Below, in pieces: positions 57,730 to 64,000 of a DNA stretch of 64,000 bases. Positions within the stretch are counted from its first letter, which is position 1. Each line of letters starts with the position of its first letter. The notes under the pieces were generated by a model. The model saw nothing but the letters and a program-made list of their open reading frames with translations. It was not told the origin of the DNA and made no database searches. Both the position numbers and the translations under genes were made by a program. This DNA is from Pedobacter sp. SYP-B3415 (GTDB lineage: Bacteria; Bacteroidota; Bacteroidia; Sphingobacteriales; Sphingobacteriaceae): the NCBI RefSeq assembly GCF_004138205.1, contig NZ_RXNQ01000032.1, forward strand, positions 275,008-339,007. Direction: 5' to 3'.

Positions 57730-58983
57730 TTATCTCTCATGCTGGTGATGGAACAATACAGGAGGCTCATCCTCAAATACCAAGTTTTGATTTAAAGAGG
57801 ACGAACGCTTCAGGGATGACTTTTTGCTTTTCTTTTTGCGTTTACCCCACCAAATTAAAAAACCGGTTATGGGTAATGATGCACAAACTAAACTGGCTGC
57901 AAAAGCGAGCAGTTGTGTGCCAAACCCATAGATCTTACCTGTATGAATGTCTTTATTTGAGTTGCGCCACTTCAAGCCCAGGGGTTTTGTGCTGTGCATC
58001 AGTTGATCAAACTGCTTACCGGTGCGCATGTCAAAATAAAAATAGCTCATGTTACGCCAGCCGTCGCTGCGGTTCTTATGATATACAAAAGCCATTAGCG
58101 TTGGCTCTTCCTTTTCAGGCAGGTTAAGCCCAATGGTGACATAATTATAGTTGATCTCTTTTTGTATCCGGGCTAAAACATGATCTAGTGTGTTATTGCC
58201 GTTAATGGCATCAGAATCAATTGTAGCCGGCGCTTTGCGTATTAGTTCAATCTTGCCAGGTGAGCCAAAGATGCGGTATATACCGGCTTCCCACCATCTG
58301 AATGACCATACCAGACCTGTTATAGCAATGAGCATAGCGATCGGCAGTACGTAAAAACCAAGGCTGTTATGCAGGTCGTAATTTACACGTTTCCACCGGG
58401 CACCCCATTTAACCGCCAGACTTTTTTTAAGCTGCTTCAAATTTTTTGGCAGCCATAGTATAAAGCCGGTGATCATCATGAGCAAAAACAGCAAGATACA
58501 AGAGCCGATAACAACACTGCCTACCGGTTTAATAAGCAGCAGTTGCCGGTGCAGCTGTTCAACAACATTAAAAAACTCGTATCTGACATCAATAACACCA
58601 AGCACTTCGCCCGTGTATTGGTTCATGTACAGATCATCCCTGTACCTGAACTGGCTGAAATAATTCCACCATTGGATGTTTTCTTTTTTATTGGTTTTTG
58701 ATGCCGAAAAGATATAGCTGCGGTCTGCTTCATTTATGCGGATATCGGTAACGGGCTTTTTTAGGCCCAGCTTATTTTTTGCAATCACTAACAACTCAGA
58801 AACCGGCCTTGCCGGGCCGGTTTGCTTCACCCTGACGAGATCGCGGTGAAATGTATTAAAGAGTTCTTCTTCAAACACGAGGATACACCCTGTTACTGAT
58901 ACGATGACGACAACGATGCCCGTAACCAGGCCTACCCATAAATGCAGCCATGCGGCTGCCGCTTTAACGCGTTTCCAGATCAT
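57730..58983 (-). CDS. PepSY-associated membrane protein, iron-uptake type
   Basis: 417 residues. Four main membrane segments: ~15-35 (HLWVGLVTGIVVVIVSVTGC), ~150-175, ~210-230 and ~365-385. The family's Trp-Leu-His start is present (AAAWLHLWVG), as are PepSY-like periplasmic parts, and the protein ends in a basic Lys/Ser tail. It lies 12 bp after the siderophore receptor. PepSY membrane proteins in this setting are thought to reduce ferric siderophores in the periplasm (family knowledge). Confidence 0.9.
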   Translation of the reverse strand: MIWKRVKAAAAWLHLWVGLVTGIVVVIVSVTGCILVFEEELFNTFHRDLVRVKQTGPARPVSELLVIAKNKLGLKKPVTDIRINEADRSYIFSASKTNKKENIQWWNYFSQFRYRDDLYMNQYTGEVLGVIDVRYEFFNVVEQLHRQLLLIKPVGSVVIGSCILLFLLMMITGFILWLPKNLKQLKKSLAVKWGARWKRVNYDLHNSLGFYVLPIAMLIAITGLVWSFRWWEAGIYRIFGSPGKIELIRKAPATIDSDAINGNNTLDHVLARIQKEINYNYVTIGLNLPEKEEPTLMAFVYHKNRSDGWRNMSYFYFDMRTGKQFDQLMHSTKPLGLKWRNSNKDIHTGKIYGFGTQLLAFAASLVCASLPITGFLIWWGKRKKKSKKSSLKRSSSLNQNLVFEDEPPVLFHHQHER

Positions 58984-58995
58984 TTCGTCAACTTG

Positions 58996-61452
58996 TTAAA
59001 AATCGTAGGTTAATGTTAGCAGATAATTCGCGGGCGCGCCCGGAAACAGCCTGATGTAGTCATATCCGCCTACCCAGTATTTTTTGCCGGTGATGTTATT
59101 GGCATTAACCTGCAATTGGACTTTGTTCACACGGTAGTAAGCAGCAGCATTTATCAGCAGGTACGCCGGTATCGTCTGCGTGAAGTTGAGAGACAGATTG
59201 CGCTTGTCGACATAGTTTGAGCCAACTGCCAGGCCAAATCCATTCAGCGGACCGCGTGCGAAGTTATACCGTGTCCAGACGTTTGCAGTGTTTTTTGGAG
59301 CATTTGGTTTCTGCAGGCCAAGTTCGCCCGGTACAAGACTCTCAACAATCCTGGCATCGTTGTACGCGTATGACGCCAGTATGCTCCAGTTCGGCAATAT
59401 CCGTCCTGTGATATCAAACTCCACACCACGTGCCCGCTCTTTACCGATCTGCCTCAGCAGGTCGGGGTTGCTGGCATCATTCGCATTATACAGCGTATTA
59501 TTTTGTTCAATCTGATAAACAGAGGTTGTGATGCTCAATCTGTCATCGAACCAGCTGCTTTTTGCGCCAAACTCAATCATCTCGCTGGTAACCGGATCGA
59601 ACGGACCACCTGCGTTCGGGTTAGCCAGGTTAGCAGCGGTCTGCGGATTGTAACCCATTACATATGTTCCATATACGTTGATATTTTTTGTAGCGGTATA
59701 AACTAAGCCGAAACGTGGCAGCCATGCACCCGAGTGGGTTTTCTGCTCCGTAGAAGTTGCATAATTTAAAAAATCGGTATAGTATTCATAACGTACGCCC
59801 AGCAGCGCCTGCAAACGGCCAATCTTAATCTGATCCTGCACATAACCCGCGTTCAGGTAATAATAGGTCGGTGCCAGGCTGGTAGGGGCAAAAAAGGCCT
59901 TGCTGTCATCCTGCATACGCTGTGAATTGGTGGGATTGGTTAGATCAAAAGAAGGGATGTTGGGTATAGGATTGCCCCGCGAATCACGAAGGTACCGTAA
60001 GCTATCTTTAGCCACATAGTTGGCGATTGTGCCTGTATTCGCTGCATTTCTGTACCCTGATGCGGTCAGCTGCGATGCACCCGGGGGCATTTTTTCGCTG
60101 CCGTAATCATATCCCGCAACAATCCGGTGTTCAAAAGGTCCGGTTTTAACATTGTAATTAAGGTAACCGCTCAGGTTATCAATATAACGTTTGCGCTTGC
60201 GCTGAAATACCTGCATGGCAACAAGATTGGGTATATCGCTGCCTGACTTGGCCTTTGCATAGGCATTTGCGCTGCGGTGCTCATATAAATCTTCCTGGTA
60301 ACCGGTTTTCGAGTAAGCTGCGTTGAAGTTTAAATTATCGCTGAACTTATGGTTTAAAGATAACGTGACAATATAAGTTTGCTCGTTCAGAAAGTCGTTC
60401 GCGGTACTCAAAGCAAGCGACTGTGGGGTTGAGTGAAGGTCATTGCCAATTACAGATTGGCCTCTGTCCAGCCTTGAGCGCGAATTGTTATACACCATAT
60501 CAAAGTTGATGCTCGTGTTTTCAGAGGCGATAAAAGTAAGCGAGGGTGCAACCACGACGTTTTTGTCAAACTGCAGGTCGCGGAACGAACCTGCATCTTC
60601 ATAACCCAGGTTAACGCGATAAAGCAATGAGCTGTCTTTGTTAGCCGGGCCGGTAAAGTCAGCCAAACCACGCAGGGTATTGAAGCTGCCCAGTGACATG
60701 CTGATCTGGCGGCGGGTTTCATTCAGCGGCTTTTTGGTTACACGGTTAACTACACCGCCCGGGCTGGCATTGCCATACAGCGCTGATGAAGGACCTTTAA
60801 GTACCTCAACACGCTCGAGGTAATTGGTAAGCGGCTGTTTCCAAAAGCCTGTACTGGTACGCAAACCATTAACCAGCTGCGTATTGCTCTGGCCGTTTAC
60901 ACGAAAACCGCGAATGGTGAGGTCATCATAAAAGGTAAATTGATTGACACCGCTAAAGTTTTTAACCACGTCGCCGGTACGTACAACACCCTGGTCGGCC
61001 ATCAACTCCTTGCTGGCATACGATACAGACTGGGTTAGATCTTTGATGTCTGTCTCCGTTTTGTTGCCAATAAAGGTTGACCTGGTTTTATAGGTTTTTT
61101 CTTTGCGACCAGTTATTTCAACCTGTTGCAGTGATGAATTATCGGTTGATAACGAGATGTTTTGCCTGACGCTGACGCCTGCGGAGATGGTAGTCCTTGC
61201 TGAAACGGGGGCGTAGCCGATAAAGCTTACGCGCAGAATATAGGTGCCGGGTGAGAGGTTGATGCTGTACCGGCCTCTTGTGTCGGTAGCAACGTTTAGC
61301 GATGTACCTTCGATTGCGACGGTGGCACCCGGCAGCGGGTCGCCTTTTTCATCGACTACTACGCCACTTATGGTTTGCATGGTTTGTGCCTGAGCGGTCG
61401 TGCATATAGATAGGCTGACAAGGAAGAAGAAAAATAAGAAATGTTTGATCAT
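58996..61452 (-). CDS. TonB-dependent ferric-siderophore receptor
   Basis: 818 residues from the ATG at 61452, which starts a signal peptide ending TAQAQ. A carboxypeptidase-like domain lies at ~25-105 (ISGVVVDEKGDPLPGATV), a feature of Bacteroidota receptors. The plug starts at ~115 (VEITGRKEKTYKT) and shows GDVVKNFSGVNQF and VLKGPSSALYGNASPGGVVN. The barrel ends in LLTLTYDF with the terminal aromatic. It is of the FhuE/FoxA type. A Fur-like palindrome overlaps its promoter, and the PepSY gene follows in the same operon. Confidence 0.94.
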   Translation of the reverse strand: MIKHFLFFFFLVSLSICTTAQAQTMQTISGVVVDEKGDPLPGATVAIEGTSLNVATDTRGRYSINLSPGTYILRVSFIGYAPVSARTTISAGVSVRQNISLSTDNSSLQQVEITGRKEKTYKTRSTFIGNKTETDIKDLTQSVSYASKELMADQGVVRTGDVVKNFSGVNQFTFYDDLTIRGFRVNGQSNTQLVNGLRTSTGFWKQPLTNYLERVEVLKGPSSALYGNASPGGVVNRVTKKPLNETRRQISMSLGSFNTLRGLADFTGPANKDSSLLYRVNLGYEDAGSFRDLQFDKNVVVAPSLTFIASENTSINFDMVYNNSRSRLDRGQSVIGNDLHSTPQSLALSTANDFLNEQTYIVTLSLNHKFSDNLNFNAAYSKTGYQEDLYEHRSANAYAKAKSGSDIPNLVAMQVFQRKRKRYIDNLSGYLNYNVKTGPFEHRIVAGYDYGSEKMPPGASQLTASGYRNAANTGTIANYVAKDSLRYLRDSRGNPIPNIPSFDLTNPTNSQRMQDDSKAFFAPTSLAPTYYYLNAGYVQDQIKIGRLQALLGVRYEYYTDFLNYATSTEQKTHSGAWLPRFGLVYTATKNINVYGTYVMGYNPQTAANLANPNAGGPFDPVTSEMIEFGAKSSWFDDRLSITTSVYQIEQNNTLYNANDASNPDLLRQIGKERARGVEFDITGRILPNWSILASYAYNDARIVESLVPGELGLQKPNAPKNTANVWTRYNFARGPLNGFGLAVGSNYVDKRNLSLNFTQTIPAYLLINAAAYYRVNKVQLQVNANNITGKKYWVGGYDYIRLFPGAPANYLLTLTYDF

Positions 61453-61488
61453 GTGAATATTGAGCGTACTAAAGGTAAATAAGCGCTG

Positions 61489-61521
61489 CAAATGTATATT
61501 GTTATTTAGATTAAATCCAAA
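61489..61521 (-). promoter_or_regulatory. Promoter of the siderophore receptor operon
   Basis: On the minus strand TTTG (61521-61518), 21 bp and TACATTTG (61496-61489) match the Bacteroidota consensus. The start site would be near 61482, about 30 nt before the ATG. Confidence 0.7.
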
Positions 61522-61524
61522 TAA
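61502..61524 (-). promoter_or_regulatory. Fur-like operator palindrome
   Basis: A 23-bp sequence, arms TTATTTAGATT / AATCCAAATAA around a central A. The arms are complementary at 10 of 11 positions (one A/C pair mismatches). It covers the -33 box and the spacer of the receptor promoter, a repressing position. Length, AT-richness and context fit a Fur box. Confidence 0.65.
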
Positions 61525-61697
61525 AATTGAATATAGCGGAAGTTAGTTCCCTGATTGGTTGTAGGAAGATTCCATTCTTTGAACAAAAGCATGAGCAAGA
61601 TACTCAGCGCATCCATAAAATGTCAGGTATTTGATAAACGAGCGCCTTTTAAAATGCAGCACGGAAGGCTACAAAATGACGGTCATTAAGCATAGGG

Positions 61698-62008
61698 TTG
61701 AAAACTTTAAAAGGAGAAACAGACAAGTATTTTTATAACGGCAAGAAGCCGCTAGAGGAGCTGGGAGCATATAATTATGGGGGAGGATCTAATCCGGTGA
61801 TTGGGAGCTGGAATCTATTGGATCCGATGGCGGAGAACATATCAATGCACCCCCATATAAGCACGTTCTTAATAATCTTATCAATTCAATTGATCCAAAT
61901 GGTATGAGAGTCGAAGAAGGACCTCATCATATAGCTTCAACGTTTGTAGATGGTAGTGGAAGAGTAATCAAACATGTAGATGATGGCGACCCGTCAATTT
62001 GTTCCTAA
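61698..62008 (+). pseudogene. Rhs-family protein C-terminal fragment, frameshifted
   Basis: The first piece (YFYNGKKPLEELGAYNYGGG, then IGSWNLLDPMAEN) is the conserved Rhs core end, normally YNGKE...DYGAR...GRW...DPLAE. A shift of frame near 61850, at a C5 run, is needed to continue with PPYKHVLNNLINSIDPNGM, the next conserved block (LNNP...DPDGM). The frame then runs to TAA at 62006-62008. The large N-terminal part of an Rhs protein is absent, so this is a displaced tail such as recombination between toxin cassettes leaves. Confidence 0.8.
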
Positions 62009-62114
62009 CCTGTCTAAATGGGATGGAAGGAAGGATGGCTTAAAGATATTTAGATATGAGAAGCCCAGTGTGAATTACAATGAGATGATTGGTCAAACTA
62101 TCCAACGTAGATAA
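61983..62114 (+). pseudogene. Short toxin-cassette-like fragment
   Basis: 43 codons (MATRQFVPNLSKWDGRKDG...) starting within the Rhs tail in another frame. Its composition resembles the variable tips of Rhs proteins but no family is recognised. Nothing clear lies between 62115 and 62255. Confidence 0.3.
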
Positions 62115-62255
62115 CCAATAATATTTGATCCAAGGAAATATCCGTACAAACTTCCTTTTTCACCCGATTATCAATTGAATCGTTAGTTAACCTGCTGAGA
62201 TCTTATGAAGACTAAAGAATTTTTTTCCTGGTAGTATAGTGAGAATCGGCGATAA

Positions 62256-62507
62256 AATCCAACAACAAAAGGGTCGAAGAAGTTGGGACGAAAAAGCATT
62301 CAAAGAACGGTTGAGAGGCCATATGCTACAAGTCAAGCTACTAATAAAGCTAATGGTAATCCATCAACGGAATATTTTAATAGAGATGGCAGCTACGTTG
62401 TGAAGGATAATAAAACTGGGGATATAATTCAAGTAAGCAATTGGAACGATCCGAATTGGGTACCAGATAATACTATAGCAAATCCATTCATTCCAACAAA
62501 AAGATGA
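62256..62507 (+). pseudogene. Polymorphic toxin C-terminal domain, orphaned
   Basis: The frame is open from 62256 with no strong start (TTG at 62283 is the first plausible one). The ~80-residue product has the order ANGNPSTEYFNRDGSYVVKD, NKTGDIIQVS, NDPNWVPDNT. This layout is seen at the ends of Rhs and CdiA proteins that carry small RNase-type toxins (BECR/colicin-like fold); that assignment is from memory and tentative. Its TGA (62505-62507) overlaps the ATG of the next gene. It is detached from a secretion scaffold and probably inactive. Confidence 0.55.
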
Positions 62508-62803
62508 TATTAAATAAAATTGAAAAATTGTTTGAAAAGAAAGCCTTAAATCGCTATGGCCTTCTTTTACTTAAGGATAATCAGGCGGCGGAGTTTATTG
62601 ATGAGTGCGAAAAACAAGGTGTGAACATCTTAGGTATTGATGTTTTTCAAATTATCGGAGATAACATCCAACCTTTAATGGATCTGGGAATCGATTTCAC
62701 AAACTGTGAGCATGAGTATTCAAGATCGGATAGATATAATATGGGACGGAATAAGATAAACAACAGAGATAATATTTATTATGAAATAGTAACAGAACTT
62801 TAA
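62504..62803 (+). CDS. Probable immunity protein to the upstream toxin domain
   Basis: 99 residues. The ATG overlaps the toxin stop by 4 bp (ATGA), the usual toxin-immunity arrangement. It is small, cytoplasmic and mixed alpha/beta (EKLFEKKALNRYGLLLLKDN, then AAEFIDECEKQGVNILGID). No named immunity family is recognised. It is AT-rich like its surroundings. The role is inferred from position and size only. Confidence 0.55.
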   Translation: MILNKIEKLFEKKALNRYGLLLLKDNQAAEFIDECEKQGVNILGIDVFQIIGDNIQPLMDLGIDFTNCEHEYSRSDRYNMGRNKINNRDNIYYEIVTEL

Positions 62804-62868
62804 ATTGTTGAGGCTGTAAGATAAACTGCGTCATAGTTGGAACACTTAACTTAGACGCGGTATATAAA

Positions 62869-63378
62869 ATGACAATGAAAAAAGTATATCTAATATTTTT
62901 TCTCCTTCTGGGAGAAGCTTGTGGAAATCCCGAAGCCTCGTTTAAGGAATTGGTTGTAAAGGACAACTTGTTTTATAAAGATTCACTGACAGTTTATTCC
63001 GGATATGTTTTTTCAGAATTTGATAATGGAGACATATCAAGCAAAATCCCTATAAAAAATGGTATTCCAGATGGAAAATGGGTTGCTTATGGATATGATG
63101 GGGAAATAGTTCAAAGCGGAACCTTCAAACCGATAATTACGGGCTTAGTAACCCTAGCAGACTTAAAACAAGTTTCACGAATAAACATTTGTGATACAAA
63201 TGAATTGAAAGAGCATTTTATTGACATCTTCATCGTTTGTAAAGCTTTAAAAAAGAATGTTGACAAGACTAACGACAAAAGATTTCGAGATTCGCTGATA
63301 CTTTTATTGAAGAAACGAAAGATAGCTTTGGATTTCAATAAAATTAATAAAATCACTGCTGTAAATATCGAAACTTAA
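62869..63378 (+). CDS. Putative lipoprotein with a MORN-like segment
   Basis: 169 residues; ATG 62875 two codons in is an alternative start. A lipobox-like LLGEAC lies at Cys18. The region ~43-90 (YSGYVFSEFDNGDISSK, then GIPDGKWVAYGYDGEIVQSG) follows the MORN/YwqK repeat pattern. The rest is Lys-rich and helical. Such proteins often accompany Rhs toxins as candidate immunity or accessory proteins. The gene is AT-rich. Confidence 0.55.
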   Translation: MTMKKVYLIFFLLLGEACGNPEASFKELVVKDNLFYKDSLTVYSGYVFSEFDNGDISSKIPIKNGIPDGKWVAYGYDGEIVQSGTFKPIITGLVTLADLKQVSRINICDTNELKEHFIDIFIVCKALKKNVDKTNDKRFRDSLILLLKKRKIALDFNKINKITAVNIET

Positions 63379-63873
63379 TAGGTTAAAATAAATAACGTGC
63401 TAGCTTGTACATTCCGTCATTTGGCGCCTAATTTCCTAATGAGGTTTGCCAGAGATAGTATATAAGCTAGAGTTTTTTTAGCATCTCAAATTCTCTGTTT
63501 CGGCAACCAGCAGCCTTTCATATAGGTTGACTATTTCTCAATCGTATTGAACGTAGGTTGATAATTCAGAGAAGGTAAAAACATAGCGCACTAACAAAGG
63601 ACGATGCTGTCGAATGCGAGGCGCAAACTGATGAGAGAAGAGATTGAGGCAGCCGACAGCAATAACATATCTTTAAATATTTTTCTTGGCCGGATCATCC
63701 CGGTGAGAGCTGAAAGGATATTATGATTTGAAAGACCATGTAGGAGCGTGGCCGGATGCAGGAGACAAATGTTAAACACCGGTAACCAAAGCCCGAAGAA
63801 ATTCAACAGATAATCGTTTCAAAACTATCGGATAGCTGCTCATCAAGCACACATTTGTTTGTCCCTATGCCGC
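63379..63873. other. Gene-free AT-rich region before the insertion sequence
   Basis: 495 bp with many stops in all frames. No RNA gene, promoter or repeat could be supported. It looks like decayed accessory DNA. Confidence 0.5.
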
Positions 63874-64000
63874 GAGGGTGTTTCCTGAACTGTGTCAATA
63901 GTGTAACTTTAAACTATCGACATAAACAATGGCAACACAAGAAGACTTTGACTTTGAAAGCTTCAAAAAGGAAGCTATAGCAGGCTTATATGCCGGCAAA
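63874..64000 (+). mobile_element. IS256-family insertion sequence, left end (cut by window edge)
   Basis: The transposase start at 63929 is preceded by about 55 bp of non-coding DNA. A GAGGGTGTTTCCTGAACTGT stretch at 63874-63893 is a likely terminal inverted repeat. IS256-type ends often carry such a TGT-rich repeat. The right end is outside the window, so the boundary is approximate. Confidence 0.6.
63929..64000 (+). CDS. IS256-family transposase, N-terminal fragment (partial)
   Basis: 24 codons are visible, MATQEDFDFESFKKEAI... to the edge. The N-terminal layout (Met, short acidic D/E-F-D-F-E stretch, then FKKxAIxxL) matches mutator-type IS256 transposases of Bacteroidota. The DDE core is outside the window. 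Confidence 0.65.
   Translation, partial: MATQEDFDFESFKKEAIAGLYAGK

Overview
The window is a chromosomal segment of a Bacteroidota bacterium, most likely of the Sphingobacteriaceae (Pedobacter/Mucilaginibacter type). The evidence is two SusC/SusD outer-membrane uptake pairs, a FecI-type sigma factor with a FecR anti-sigma factor, a GH92 glycosidase, many exported proteins and lipoproteins, and promoters of the TTTG-N19-21-TAnnTTTG class. No organism-specific marker such as rRNA is present, so the family assignment is inference from gene content.

1-16.2 kb is mostly core. It holds the end of thrB and thrC, a stand-alone S74-type chaperone-domain protein, a GHL10 glycosidase, a metH-metF operon behind a SAM-I riboswitch, a BAX-inhibitor-1 family membrane protein, murQ, a CtpA-type protease, the GTPases der and era with a GNAT gene, and an initiator tRNA-Met plus tRNA-Glu unit with its own promoter and terminator. 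16.2-19.4 kb is accessory: a degraded stretch, an AT-rich FkbM methyltransferase between two copies of an imperfect 39-bp repeat, a TlpA-like thioredoxin and a small lipoprotein.

19.5-28.9 kb reads as one regulated scavenging system on the minus strand: ECF sigma factor, FecR, SusC with an STN signalling domain, SusD, an exported fusion of a GDPD-like phosphodiesterase to an alkaline phosphatase, and a PI-PLC-like lipoprotein. It could bind phosphodiester lipid headgroups at the surface, cleave them and release phosphate. Next is a tandem array (29.0-29.6 kb) of about five 120-bp units, each made of four small palindromes. On its far side, on the plus strand, lies a second SusC (without STN)/SusD pair followed by an exported endonuclease/exonuclease/phosphatase-fold enzyme (30.8-36.7 kb).

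36.9-43.7 kb holds an RND efflux operon (adaptor, pump, outer-membrane channel) and small envelope proteins. 43.9-48.6 kb holds a GH92 glycosidase, an exported esterase and a sulfatase. 48.7-57.4 kb has an alkyltransferase-like protein lacking the catalytic Cys, exported hydrolases, a metalloprotease and two AraC-type regulators. Two genes there are broken: one by an in-frame TGA, the other by two single-A indels. 57.7-61.5 kb is an iron-uptake operon (siderophore receptor and PepSY membrane protein) whose promoter is overlapped by a near-perfect Fur-like palindrome.

61.6-64 kb is AT-rich mobile or conflict DNA: the broken end of an Rhs protein, a toxin-like tail whose stop overlaps the start of a probable immunity gene, a small lipoprotein, and the left end of an IS256-family insertion sequence cut by the window edge.
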